Source: Microbacterium caowuchunii (GTDB taxonomy: Bacteria; Actinomycetota; Actinomycetes; Actinomycetales; Microbacteriaceae). From it: DNA of 64,000 nt. The stretch covers positions 806,001-870,000 of the forward strand of contig NZ_CP044231.1 in assembly GCF_008727755.1 (NCBI RefSeq), read 5' to 3'. Positions 18,182-26,813 of this stretch are shown piece by piece (the stretch's first letter is position 1; every line of letters begins with the position of its first letter). The position numbers and the translations under genes are program-made. The notes under the pieces were generated by a model. That model saw nothing but the letters and a program-made list of their open reading frames with translations. It did no database searches and had not been told where the DNA came from.

Positions 18182-19063
18182 CTACTGCTGGGCGCGGATG
18201 TCCGCTTCCACGTCCTGCAGGGAGGTCAGCAGATCGGCGGTCGGGGTCTTCAGCAGCACGGCGGTGTCACCGGATGCGGCCTGGACGCCGTCCTGGACGG
18301 CCACCGTGTCCTGGTAGATCTCGACGAGCTTCAGGTAGGTCTCATCGTCGGTGTCCTCGGCGCGCGCGGCAAAGATGTTCACGTACGGGAGGGCGTTGGG
18401 GTCTGACGGGTCGTCCTGTGCGATCGCGTCGGCGAAGCTCAGGCCGGCGTCCTCCACGAAGTCGTTGTTGATGATCGCGGCGGCGACATCTGGCAGCGAC
18501 GTCGCCGTCAGCGCGGCGTCGAGCGCCTGCACCTTCACCTTCGACTCCGGCAGCACGTCGGCGACGGTGGAGAAGATGGAGCCGCCGTCCTCGAGCTCGA
18601 TGAGTCCGGCCGACTGCAGCACGAGCAGTCCGCGGGCCTGGTTGCTCTCGTCGTTGGAGACCGCGACGGTCTCGCCGGCGGGGATGTCCTCGACCGAGTC
18701 GTACTTGCTCGAGTACAGGCCGAGCGGGTAGATCGCGGTGGAGCCGATCGGCACCAGATCCTCGTCGCTCGCGACGTTGTAAGTGGCCAGGTAGACGATG
18801 TGCTGGAACTGGTTGAGGTCGAGCTCGCCCGCGGTCAGAGCGGGGTTCGGCTGGGTGTACTCACTGAAGTCGACCAGCTCGACCTCGATGCCCTCCGCCG
18901 CGGCGGCGTCGACGTAGGTCTCCCAGTACGGGTCGCCGGCGCCGACCACGCCGATCCGGACGGGACCGTCGGACGCGCCGTCGGCGGAGGTCCCGGCGCA
19001 GGCGCCGAGCATGAGGGCGAGGGGGAGGACGAGTGCTGCGGCGGTGAGGTGCTTCTTGGACAT
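18182..19063 (-). CDS. metQ: Methionine-binding lipoprotein (NlpA/MetQ family)
   Basis: A 293-residue substrate-binding lipoprotein with signal peptide and lipobox LMLGAC (Cys22). The mature chain has the NlpA pattern: VRIGVVGAGDPYWE, VELVDFSEYTQPNPALTAGELDLNQFQH and YPLGLYS. It captures methionine outside the membrane and delivers it to MetNI. AGGAG lies upstream of the ATG, directly against the base of a predicted leader hairpin. It heads the met operon. Confidence 0.95.
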   Translation of the reverse strand: MSKKHLTAAALVLPLALMLGACAGTSADGASDGPVRIGVVGAGDPYWETYVDAAAAEGIEVELVDFSEYTQPNPALTAGELDLNQFQHIVYLATYNVASDEDLVPIGSTAIYPLGLYSSKYDSVEDIPAGETVAVSNDESNQARGLLVLQSAGLIELEDGGSIFSTVADVLPESKVKVQALDAALTATSLPDVAAAIINNDFVEDAGLSFADAIAQDDPSDPNALPYVNIFAARAEDTDDETYLKLVEIYQDTVAVQDGVQAASGDTAVLLKTPTADLLTSLQDVEADIRAQQ

Positions 19064-19077
19064 GGGGGTCTCCTGAC

Positions 19078-19135
19078 GGTCTCGACAGCACCGCGGGGAC
19101 GACGGCCCTGACCGCGTCGCGTGCTCTCGGAGACC
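19078..19135 (-). promoter_or_regulatory. Structured 5' leader upstream of metQ
   Basis: An imperfect hairpin: GGTCTC/GAGACC (6 bp), then AGCAC/GTGCT and CGCGG/CCGCG stacked with a TCGC bulge. Its base ends three bases before the metQ AGGAG. It does not match the SAM-I or SAM-IV consensus that I know. A direct repeat CGTCACA (19200-19206 and 19210-19216) lies further upstream and could be an operator. Type unknown. Confidence 0.4.
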
Positions 19136-19297
19136 ACGCTCGCCTCGTCGCGGTGCCGGATTCGACGGTAGGTGCAGTCCGCGCGGGGGACGATTCGGTC
19201 GTCACACATCGTCACAGCCCGCTCCGCGCGGCCGTGGTGCACGGAGCCCGGCGCAACCATGTAAGATCGATCATCGTGCAACGCGTAAGCGCGGCGC

Positions 19298-19370
19298 GCC
19301 ACCTTAGCTCAGACGGCAGAGCGATTCACTCGTAATGAATAGGTCAAGGGTTCGATTCCCTTAGGTGGCT
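19298..19370 (+). tRNA. tRNA-Thr (anticodon CGU)
   Basis: A 73-nt cloverleaf: acceptor GCCACCT/AGGTGGC, D-arm GCTC/GAGC, anticodon stem ATTCA/TGAAT with loop CTCGTAA giving anticodon CGT (reads ACG), T-arm AAGGG/CCCTT with TTCGATT. CCA is not encoded. A TAAGAT -10 at 19262-19267 probably drives it. Confidence 0.97.
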
Positions 19371-19378
19371 CCGACACG

Positions 19379-19404
19379 AAGCGGGGCCCGCTCGGGCCCC
19401 GCTT
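19379..19404 (+). terminator. Terminator after tRNA-Thr
   Basis: An 11-bp GC-rich stem (19379-19389 with 19394-19404, loop GCTC), its 3' arm ending in CTT and followed by TCGTAT, nine bases after the tRNA. Confidence 0.85.
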
Positions 19405-19427
19405 TCGTATCCCTGAGGCGGGGGCGC

Positions 19428-19820
19428 ATGGGAAGCACACTCGACATCCTCCTCGAGGTCTTCACCTGGGTGGGCCTCGGCGCCGGGGTGGTCTTCGCCG
19501 GAGTCACCCTGACCGTCGTGCTGGCCGACGGCACGTGGCTGCCCGCATCCGCCGTCGTGGAGACGACACCGAGCGGAAGGGTCGTCCGCTGGTTCGCGGC
19601 GGACGGGGGCGTGGGGGAGGCCGTCCTGTCCCCGAGTGACGACGAGCACGTCGGCTGGGCCGACACGGTTGATCTGTTCTACCGGCTCGGTTCGAACCGG
19701 ATCCGCTTCTCGCGCCGTGCCCCGGCCATCCGCCCGGCACTGTGGCTGGCCATCGGATGCGCGGCGGTCGGAGTGCTCTCGGCGGTCGCCTCGATCGTGC
19801 TGATGTTCGTCGAGGGGTGA
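19428..19820 (+). CDS. Hypothetical membrane protein
   Basis: A 130-residue protein with hydrophobic segments at about 5-30 (LLEVFTWVGLGAGVVFAGVT) and 103-128. Between them lies a soluble ~70-residue domain (WLPASAVVETTPSGRVVRWF, YRLGSNRIRF) that looks like a small beta-rich fold, probably extracytoplasmic or cytoplasmic-facing depending on topology. The ATG at 19428 follows a G-rich stretch that can act as ribosome-binding site. I do not recognise the family. It precedes the MMPL gene by 54 bases. Confidence 0.7.
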   Translation: MGSTLDILLEVFTWVGLGAGVVFAGVTLTVVLADGTWLPASAVVETTPSGRVVRWFAADGGVGEAVLSPSDDEHVGWADTVDLFYRLGSNRIRFSRRAPAIRPALWLAIGCAAVGVLSAVASIVLMFVEG

Positions 19821-19854
19821 GCGGTGGTCGCGCAGGGATTAGCGCGAATGGAGA

Positions 19855-19869
19855 TAGCTAGATAAGCTA
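19855..19869 (+). promoter_or_regulatory. Palindrome and -10 directly upstream of the MMPL gene
   Basis: TAGCT-AGATA-AGCTA inverted repeat in an AT-rich patch that stands out from the GC-rich surroundings. TAAGCT (19863-19868) ends seven bases before ATG 19875, so the operator overlaps the -10 of a leaderless promoter. The dyad resembles sites of MarR-type repressors, but no such regulator gene is adjacent. Confidence 0.5.
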
Positions 19870-19874
19870 GTTAC

Positions 19875-22163
19875 ATGCGGACGAAACACTCACGCGGCTC
19901 GAAGCCGTCCGGTTGGCTGCGGATCGGGATTCCGGTACTGCTCGTTCTGATCTGGGTCGCCGGCGGCGCCATCGGCGGGCCGTACTTCGGCAAGGTCAGC
20001 GAGGTCGCGACGAACGACCAGTCGACCTTCCTCCCGCAGAGCGCGGCGGCCACGCAGGTCAACGAGCGTCTGACCGACTTCCTGGGGGATGAGAGCATCC
20101 CCGCGGTCGTCGTGGTCGCCAGCGACAGCGAGCTCACCGAGGAGCAGATCGCCGACGTGCAGACCGTGGCGGACGACGTCGCGGAGCTGGACGGCGTGCT
20201 CGAAGGGGTCTCGCCGCCGGTCGTGTCCGATGACGGACAGGCCGTGCAGATCTTCGTCCCGATCGACTCGTCCGGCGAGGTCCGTGACGTCGTCGAGGAG
20301 GTCCGCGATGTGCTGGCCGAGGACCTCCCCGCCGGGGTGGAAGCCTGGGTGACCGGTCCGGCCGGATTCACGGCCGACCTCGCCGAGGGCTTCCTCGGCA
20401 TCGACGGTCTGCTGCTCATCGTGGCGCTGGCCGCCGTCTTCGTGATCCTCATCATCGTGTACCGCTCTCCGCTGCTGCCGGTGCTCGTGCTGATGACCTC
20501 GGTGTTCGCGCTGTGCGTCGCGCTCCTGACGGTCTGGTGGCTCGCGAAGGCGGACATCTTCATCCTGAACGGTCAGGTGCAGGGCATCCTGTTCATCCTG
20601 GTGATCGGCGCCGCGACGGACTACGCGCTGCTGTACGTCGCCCGCTTCCGCGAGGTCGTCGCCGAAGGCGCGGGCCGCTGGGAAGCGGTGACCCGGGCGT
20701 GGCGAGGCGCGTGGGAGCCCATCCTCGCCTCCGGTGGCACGGTCATCGCGGGCCTGCTCTGCCTCCTCCTGTCGGATCTCGCGAGCAACCGTGCCCTGGG
20801 GCCCATCGCCTCGATCGGCATCGCCTTCGCGATGCTCTCCGCCCTGACCTTCTTGCCCGCGCTCCTGGCCCTCGTCGGCCGTGCGGCGTTCTGGCCCTTC
20901 ATCCCCAAGGAACGCCCCGCCGAGATCTCCGACGACCTGTCCCAGCCCGTCCGCGGGCTGTGGGCGAAGGTCGCCCGGTACGTGGCGCGCCACGCCCGCC
21001 CGGTGTGGATCATCAGCACCGTCGTCCTCCTCGTCGGCGCCGCCGGTATCACGCAGCTGAAGGCGGACGGCGTGCCCACCAGCGACTTCGTGCTGGGGTA
21101 CTCCGAGTCGCGCGACGGCCAGGTGGCCCTGTCCGAGCACTTCCCGGCCGGTTCCGGCAGCCCGGCATACGTCCTGGTCGCCGAGGACGACGCCGTGGAC
21201 GCGGTCACCGTCCTCGACGAATCCGACGGCATCGACAGCGTCTCGATCGTCTCGGCGGACTCCCCGTCCGGTCAGGCGCCGGTCGAACTGCAGAACGGCG
21301 AGCTCGTCCTCACCGCGTTCGGACCCCCCGGCACGCCCGCTCCCGAGCCCACGGTCTCCTCCGGCGAGGTCCTGCTGGTCGCGACGTTGACGGATGCGGC
21401 CGATTCGATCGCCGCCGAGGACACCGTCCGCGAGCTGCGCACGAGCCTGGATGACGCGCTCGGCGAAGGCACGGCACTCGTCGGTGGCCAGACCGCGATC
21501 GACGTGGACACGAACGACACGTCCATCCGCGACCGCACGGTCATCATCCCGGTGATCCTCGTGGTCGTGCTGCTGATCCTGATGGTCCTGCTGCGCTCGA
21601 TCCTGGCCCCGGTACTGCTGATCCTCAGCACCGTGATCTCCTTCGCCACGGCACTGGGGGTGAGCGCGCTGGTGTTCAACTACGTGTTCGACTTCCCGGG
21701 AGCCGACCCGGCGGTCCCGCTGTACGGGTTCGTGTTCCTCGTGGCGCTCGGCATCGACTACAACATCTTCCTGATGTCCCGGGTCCGCGAGGAGTCGCTC
21801 AAGCACGGCACGCGCTCCGGTATCCGGCGCGGTCTCGTGTCCACGGGCGGTGTGATCACCTCGGCGGGGCTGGTGCTCGCGGCCACCTTCGCGGCGCTCG
21901 GTGTCATCCCGATCCTGTTCCTCGCCCAGCTGGCCTTCATCGTCGCGTTCGGTGTGCTGCTGGACACCTTCGTGGTGCGTTCGCTGCTCGTCCCGGCCCT
22001 CGGATACGATCTCGGCCGGGTCATCTGGTGGCCCTCCAAGCTGTGGCGGGAGGGGCCGGAGACGCGTCCCACCGGCGGCGCCGAGACCCGGGTCGAGGCA
22101 GAGGGAACGGTTGACCCGGACACGATGACGAGGGGCGAGTACCGGCGTACGCTCGAGTCATGA
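19875..22163 (+). CDS. MMPL-family (RND-type) exporter
   Basis: A 762-residue membrane transporter with the typical duplicated layout: TM1 (18-38), a large external domain, a TM2-6 block (~175-345), TM7 (~375), a second external domain, then a TM8-12 block (~555-720). The motifs GAATDYALLYVARFRE and VALGIDYNIFLMSRVRE carry the Asp-Tyr pair of MMPL/RND proton relay helices. Such proteins export lipids, siderophores or drugs in actinobacteria; the substrate is unknown. No Shine-Dalgarno: leaderless start at ATG 19875. It ends overlapping pncA (ATGA). Confidence 0.95.
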   Translation: MRTKHSRGSKPSGWLRIGIPVLLVLIWVAGGAIGGPYFGKVSEVATNDQSTFLPQSAAATQVNERLTDFLGDESIPAVVVVASDSELTEEQIADVQTVADDVAELDGVLEGVSPPVVSDDGQAVQIFVPIDSSGEVRDVVEEVRDVLAEDLPAGVEAWVTGPAGFTADLAEGFLGIDGLLLIVALAAVFVILIIVYRSPLLPVLVLMTSVFALCVALLTVWWLAKADIFILNGQVQGILFILVIGAATDYALLYVARFREVVAEGAGRWEAVTRAWRGAWEPILASGGTVIAGLLCLLLSDLASNRALGPIASIGIAFAMLSALTFLPALLALVGRAAFWPFIPKERPAEISDDLSQPVRGLWAKVARYVARHARPVWIISTVVLLVGAAGITQLKADGVPTSDFVLGYSESRDGQVALSEHFPAGSGSPAYVLVAEDDAVDAVTVLDESDGIDSVSIVSADSPSGQAPVELQNGELVLTAFGPPGTPAPEPTVSSGEVLLVATLTDAADSIAAEDTVRELRTSLDDALGEGTALVGGQTAIDVDTNDTSIRDRTVIIPVILVVVLLILMVLLRSILAPVLLILSTVISFATALGVSALVFNYVFDFPGADPAVPLYGFVFLVALGIDYNIFLMSRVREESLKHGTRSGIRRGLVSTGGVITSAGLVLAATFAALGVIPILFLAQLAFIVAFGVLLDTFVVRSLLVPALGYDLGRVIWWPSKLWREGPETRPTGGAETRVEAEGTVDPDTMTRGEYRRTLES

Positions 22164-22738
22164 GCAAAGCGCTGTTCATCGTCGACGTCCAGAACGACTT
22201 CACCGAGCGCGGCGCGCTGGGAGTGGTCGGGGGCGACGAGGTGGCGGGACGCATATCCCGCTACCTCGCCGCCCACGCGGACGACTACGACCTCATCGTC
22301 GCCTCCCGCGACTGGCATGATGCGGAAGGCGACAACGGCGGACACTTCTCGCCGGAACCCGACTTCGTCGACACCTGGCCGGTGCACTGCGTCGCCGGCA
22401 CCTACGGCGCGGAGTACGACGAGGTCTTCGACGCGTCCCGCGTGACGCATCACCTCAAGAAGGGGCAGGGGAGACCCGCCTACTCGCTCTTCGAAGGCCA
22501 TGCGGACGACGGACGGACCGCCACCGAGTTGCTCGACGAGCACGGCATCCTCGACGTCGACATCGCCGGCCTGGCGACCGACTACTGCGTTCGCGCGTCG
22601 GCCCTCGACGCGATCGATGCGGGGCGCCGGGTGCGGGTGTTCACGGATCTGGTGGCCGGGGTGCACGCCGATTCCAGTGAGCGGGCGCTCGCCGAGATCG
22701 CGCATGCCGGTGGTCGTCTGGCCGCGTCGACGGACTGA
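22160..22738 (+). CDS. pncA: Nicotinamidase (isochorismatase family)
   Basis: A 192-residue amidase converting nicotinamide to nicotinate in NAD salvage. The catalytic triad is visible: Asp9 (FIVDVQNDF), Lys100/101 (HHLKKGQ) and Cys143 (ATDYCVRASA). Metal ligands are likely Asp51, His53, His62 and His76, in the same spacing as mycobacterial PncA. The ATG overlaps the MMPL stop. It converges tail to tail with nhaA, one base apart. Confidence 0.94.
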   Translation: MSKALFIVDVQNDFTERGALGVVGGDEVAGRISRYLAAHADDYDLIVASRDWHDAEGDNGGHFSPEPDFVDTWPVHCVAGTYGAEYDEVFDASRVTHHLKKGQGRPAYSLFEGHADDGRTATELLDEHGILDVDIAGLATDYCVRASALDAIDAGRRVRVFTDLVAGVHADSSERALAEIAHAGGRLAASTD

Positions 22739-22739
22739 G

Positions 22740-24560
22740 TCACCCCGCGGTGTCCGTCCGGCGCGACGCTTCCAGCGCGCGGATCAGGCTCGCCGAGTCG
22801 TACGGTCCCTTGTGCCTGCGGTCTCCGATGAAGAACGTGGGGGTGGAGTTCAGGTCCATCAGCTCGGCATCCAGGCGATCGTCCTGGATACGGCGGAGCG
22901 TCGCGACGGACCCGAAATCCGCGGCGAAGCGCTCCTGATCCAGGCCCAGCTCGGCGGCGTACCGGAACAGGTCCTCCGTCTCCAGGCGCTCAGCGTTGGC
23001 GAACAGGGTCCGCGCCATCGGGTAGAACCGGTCCTGCCGGCCCGCGGCCTCGGCCGCCTGCGCGGCCTGCTGTGCGTGCGGATGCGGCTGATCGAGCGGC
23101 AGATGCCGCCACACCCACCGGACCCGATCGCCGAAGTAGGTGAACACCTCGTCGATCGAACCGGTGGCGCGGCCGCAGAAGGGGCACTCGAAGTCGCCGT
23201 ACTCGACGATGGTGAACTCCGCGTCGACCGGCCCCTTGATGTGGTCGCGGGCCGGGTCGACGGGCCGGTTCAGTTGCGCACCGACCGCCTGCGGCGACCA
23301 GACGCGATCGCCGATCTTGAGGATCGCCCATCCGAGTACGAAGGCGATCACCGAGGCGCTGAGCACACCCACACGGGCGAGGTCCTGTGCCTCCGGGTCC
23401 GAGAGGGCGATCGGGACGAGGAAGAGCGAGATGGTGAAGCCGATCCCGGAGAGTGCAGCCCCTCCCGCGATCCGGTGCATGCCGAGGCCGGGGGCGAGCT
23501 GTCCGCGCCCGGCGGCCCGCAGCAGCCATGTGGCTCCGGTGATGCCGACGAACTTGCCGAGCACGAGCGCGATGACGACGCCCCAGGTGATCGGGGAGGT
23601 CACCGCATCGCGCAGCGTCGCGACGTTCAGATGCACTCCCGCGTTCGCGAGGGCGAAGACGGGGAGGACGATGAAGGACACGTACGGTCGCCATGCGGCG
23701 TCGGTGCGCTCGTTGATCGAGATCGCTGCGTCGACGCTGCGGCGCAGGGCCGTCGCGTAGGCGGTGTTCGGCGACTCGCGGAACGCACGGGAGAGCTCCT
23801 CGGTCTGTTCCACTTGGGTGCGCCGGGGCGCGAACACCGGGATGAGCAGCGCCACGGCGACTCCGGCGAGGGTCGGATGGATGCCGGCCTCCGAGGTCGC
23901 CGCCCACAGCGCGATGCCGAGCGCCGTGTAGGCGAAGCCGCGCCCGAACGGCAGGAAGCGCACGAGGGCGAGCGCGCCCATCAGGGCGAGCGCGATCACG
24001 AGCGGGATCACCGCCAGCCCGTCGCTGTAGAAGAGGCCGATGACCAGCAGCGCTCCGATGTCGTCGACGACGGCCAGGGTGAGCAGGAACAGCCGCAGCC
24101 GCGCGGGGAACTTGGGCCCGATGACGGCCAGCGCGCCGAGGAGGAAGGCGGTGTCGGTCGAGATGACGATGCCCCAGGCGTGTGCGGCTCCGGAGCCGGC
24201 CGTGATGAGCACGAAGATCAGGGCGGGCACGCCGAGCCCCGCGATGGCGGCCGTGATGGGGACGATGGCGCGGGCGCGATCGGTCAGGTCGCCGATCGTG
24301 AGCTCGCGTTTGACCTCGAGCCCGACGAGGAAGAAGAACAGGGTCATGAGCCCGTCGTTCACGAGGGCGTGCAGGGTGAAGGTGATCCGGATGTCGCCGA
24401 CGCCCACGATCAGCGGGGTGGCCCAGACGTCCTCATAGGCGGCTCCCCACGGGGAGTTCGCCCAGAGGATCGCCGCGACGGTGGCGGTGAGCATGAGGCC
24501 GGCGGAGAGCCGGTCCGGGTCCGGTCGTCGCCGATCGCGCTGCACCGTCACCTGTGCCAT
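22740..24560 (-). CDS. nhaA: NhaA Na+/H+ antiporter fused to a DsbA-like thioredoxin domain
   Basis: A 606-residue fusion. Residues ~1-420 are NhaA with about 12 membrane segments and the paired aspartates in LAVVDDIGALL that carry Na+ and H+. Residues ~430-606 are a DsbA/thioredoxin-like domain with CPFC (Cys459, Cys462) and a cis-Pro loop STPTFF. NhaA-DsbA fusions occur in actinobacteria, but the role of the redox domain is not settled. GGAAGGAATCGG precedes the ATG. It follows the M23 gene by ~96 bases and may be cotranscribed. Confidence 0.95.
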   Translation of the reverse strand: MAQVTVQRDRRRPDPDRLSAGLMLTATVAAILWANSPWGAAYEDVWATPLIVGVGDIRITFTLHALVNDGLMTLFFFLVGLEVKRELTIGDLTDRARAIVPITAAIAGLGVPALIFVLITAGSGAAHAWGIVISTDTAFLLGALAVIGPKFPARLRLFLLTLAVVDDIGALLVIGLFYSDGLAVIPLVIALALMGALALVRFLPFGRGFAYTALGIALWAATSEAGIHPTLAGVAVALLIPVFAPRRTQVEQTEELSRAFRESPNTAYATALRRSVDAAISINERTDAAWRPYVSFIVLPVFALANAGVHLNVATLRDAVTSPITWGVVIALVLGKFVGITGATWLLRAAGRGQLAPGLGMHRIAGGAALSGIGFTISLFLVPIALSDPEAQDLARVGVLSASVIAFVLGWAILKIGDRVWSPQAVGAQLNRPVDPARDHIKGPVDAEFTIVEYGDFECPFCGRATGSIDEVFTYFGDRVRWVWRHLPLDQPHPHAQQAAQAAEAAGRQDRFYPMARTLFANAERLETEDLFRYAAELGLDQERFAADFGSVATLRRIQDDRLDAELMDLNSTPTFFIGDRRHKGPYDSASLIRALEASRRTDTAG

Positions 24561-24656
24561 CCGATTCCTTCCGGGCCGTCCCCGCGGGTACGGTCCGATC
24601 CTGGCGTCAGGGAAGGGACGGCGTCCAGACCTTCACCGCGCTGGTCTCCTCGACGC

Positions 24657-25958
24657 TCAGCCGAAGTCGACGATCGCCAGGTTGAGCGGAAGTTGGTTCT
24701 TGCGGGGTTCCGCCTTGACGAGCTTGCCCTCCAGGAACGTCCCGCTCAGGTAGTCGTCGGCATCCGCGATGAGCTTCGGGTCCACCTGACCGTCGTAATC
24801 GAAACCCTTGAGCTCGTAGGGGAGGGAGTCGGCCTCGAGCAGGCTCGGTCCGTCCATGAGCTGGAAGTGCAGGTGCGAGGCGTTCGCATTGCCGGTGTTC
24901 CCGAGCTTCCCGATGACCTGGCCCTCGGTGACCGTGTCGCCCTTCTTCACGGTGACCGACCCGGAGATCATGTGGGCGTACATCGCGTACACGCCCCCAC
25001 CCAGGTCCAGGACGACGTGGTTGCCGTCCACGTTCTCGACGGTCAGCTTGGCCGCCAGTTCCGGGTTCTCAGCCGGAAGGACACCCGGTGCGTTGGCCGC
25101 CATGCCGTCGAGGATCGAGACGACGGTGGCGTCGGCCACGGCGAGGATATCGGTACCGTAATCGGCGTAGCTCTCGTTGCTCGTCTTGTCTCCCGAGTAG
25201 AACTCGCCCGCCTCGTTGGTGCGCTTCCAGTCGATGGCGAACCGCTGACTGTTGTTGAGCTTGCCGTTGACCGACATGATCGAGCTCCGGTGCGGGAACC
25301 CCGGCTCGCAGCACCCGTTCAGAGCGACCCAGTTGTCCCCGCGCACCGGGGGCGCGATCACCGGCACTTTCTGGGTCGAGAAGGCGACGGGGGTCGTGAG
25401 GTAGTCGATCGGTCCCGGTTCGCCGAACGCCGGGGAGGCCGCGCCGGTCCCGTAGAGGTGGTGGAGAAGGGCCTTCGGGGCGTCGTCGAGCGAGTCGAGG
25501 GCGAAGTCGATGAACACGACGCGCGTCTCCTGCGGGGGGATCCCGGTGCTGTCGATGTAACCGGCGGGGAGATCGCGCAGACGGTTGCAGTCGCCGTAGC
25601 TGCAGTCGGTGTCGACGAGCGAGGTTCCGGAGAAGCTGGCGATGATCTTCTTCGGGTCCGAGGCATCGACGACGTCGATCTTCTCCAGCGTCGCCGGGAC
25701 CTTCGTGGCGTTGGTGAGTTGCAGGTCGTACGCGACGTGGTACTTGCCGTCCGTCCCGCGGAACGGGAGCGGCGGGTTGCCGATCGGGATGAGCGTCAGT
25801 GCGGTGAAGGCGTCCGGAACGGTGACCCCGGCGACGGAGTCGACGGGAGGCGCCGCGGTGTCGGCGGGCTCCGAGGCGGATCCGGCCGTGCAGCCGGTCG
25901 CGAGAAGCGCGACGGCTGCGACCAGCGAGACGAGGAATGTGGGCACGCGTCGGGTCAC
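24657..25958 (-). CDS. M23-family peptidase-like lipoprotein
   Basis: A 433-residue lipoprotein with lipobox LLATGC near residue 23. The N-terminal ~200 residues are a beta-rich domain with paired cysteines (DCSYGDC, NGCCEPG). The C-terminal M23 domain shows FAIDWKR (Asp ligand), YGTDILAVADATV, NHVVLDLGGGVYAMYAHM and HLHFQLMDGP (His ligand). Relatives cleave or bind peptidoglycan cross-bridges. I prefer GTG 25958, which gives a clean signal peptide and has CGGAG upstream; GTG 25988 is the alternative, but it lies inside a palindrome that looks regulatory. Confidence 0.88.
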   Translation of the reverse strand: MTRRVPTFLVSLVAAVALLATGCTAGSASEPADTAAPPVDSVAGVTVPDAFTALTLIPIGNPPLPFRGTDGKYHVAYDLQLTNATKVPATLEKIDVVDASDPKKIIASFSGTSLVDTDCSYGDCNRLRDLPAGYIDSTGIPPQETRVVFIDFALDSLDDAPKALLHHLYGTGAASPAFGEPGPIDYLTTPVAFSTQKVPVIAPPVRGDNWVALNGCCEPGFPHRSSIMSVNGKLNNSQRFAIDWKRTNEAGEFYSGDKTSNESYADYGTDILAVADATVVSILDGMAANAPGVLPAENPELAAKLTVENVDGNHVVLDLGGGVYAMYAHMISGSVTVKKGDTVTEGQVIGKLGNTGNANASHLHFQLMDGPSLLEADSLPYELKGFDYDGQVDPKLIADADDYLSGTFLEGKLVKAEPRKNQLPLNLAIVDFG

Positions 25959-25977
25959 GCTGGGGCTCCGTTTCTGC

Positions 25978-25993
25978 AGTTTGTCCACAAACT
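25978..25993 (-). promoter_or_regulatory. Perfect palindrome upstream of the M23 gene
   Basis: AGTTTGT-CC-ACAAACT, two perfect 7-base arms. On the minus strand it contains TAGTTT (25994-25989), a candidate -10. It is a likely repressor operator. The cognate regulator is unknown. Confidence 0.45.
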
Positions 25994-26179
25994 AGCAGTC
26001 CCGGACGGTGCCCTCCGTCCTGTCGCCGGGCGCGGTTCCCGCTGGGCGGCGGTCAGCGCCCAGTCGGGGGAAGCTTGTCGACGCCGTGACGGTTGGGTTC
26101 CGGGGGTTCTGCGGCCGTCGTCGGCGAGACGCGGGACTCATCGGCCGGGACCGGCCGGGGCCGTGAAGGGCTGAGCGAT

Positions 26180-26569
26180 TCAGCGGCCGAGCGCGCGCCG
26201 GGTGGAGAGGAGCTCCCAGCTGTGCGGTCTCCGCTGTGCCTCGTGGATGCGCCGCTGGGCGCGCAGTCGCTCGGCCAGCTCGCGCAACTCCGTCGTCGCC
26301 GCGCGTACCGTGACGTGGCGGCTCTCGACCTGGGCGATGATGCGGCGGATCCGCACCCGTGCCTCGGCGGAGAATCCGCGGATGCGGCGGGGGAGGGCAT
26401 CGAGGGCATGCTGTGCGTTCAGTCGCGCATGCAGTGCCGAGGGTGACCAGGTGAACGGCGTGCTCGAGCGGTTCTGGGTGCCCGCACGTTCCGCGCCGTC
26501 CGGGGGCTGCACCGCCGCGGAGGCGCCACTGCGCATGGGTCGGTGTCTGCGGGATCTTTCGGTGGGCAT
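26180..26569 (-). CDS. Hypothetical basic helical protein
   Basis: A 129-residue protein. The first ~45 residues are Arg/Pro-rich and probably disordered. The remainder is strongly helical and Arg/Ala/Glu-rich (RIRRIIAQVESRHVTVRAATTELRELAERLRAQ), compatible with a coiled coil or nucleic-acid binding. AGGAGG lies five bases before the ATG, which supports this frame over the overlapping open frames on the other strand. No family recognised. Confidence 0.6.
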   Translation of the reverse strand: MPTERSRRHRPMRSGASAAVQPPDGAERAGTQNRSSTPFTWSPSALHARLNAQHALDALPRRIRGFSAEARVRIRRIIAQVESRHVTVRAATTELRELAERLRAQRRIHEAQRRPHSWELLSTRRALGR

Positions 26570-26813
26570 GGCTGCCTCCTCCAGGTGCGGGACGCGCTGC
26601 GGACGCGACGCGTCGGGGATGCGTGAAGCACCGCCGGGGACATGCCTCACCCTAGACGGGAACCAAAAAAAGGCAAGTCCGCGGGCTTTTCGACGCCATC
26701 GGCGGTCGAAGCCACGGCACCGCGCGGTGGCGGCCGCGGACGAATTGACTTCCTGCGCGGGGCCGCTATGGTCAGTGGTTCACCCGCCAGCCGAGAAGGG
26801 GAAGCGAGTTCCG

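Noticed and set aside
19064..19297. SAM riboswitch upstream of metQ
   Set aside because: The hairpin pattern and conserved bases of SAM-I or SAM-IV are not seen. I kept it only as an unclassified leader.
22500..26174. 1224-codon plus-strand open frame over nhaA and the M23 gene
   Set aside because: Antisense of two well-supported genes; no recognisable domain and low-complexity Arg/Asp/Gly runs.
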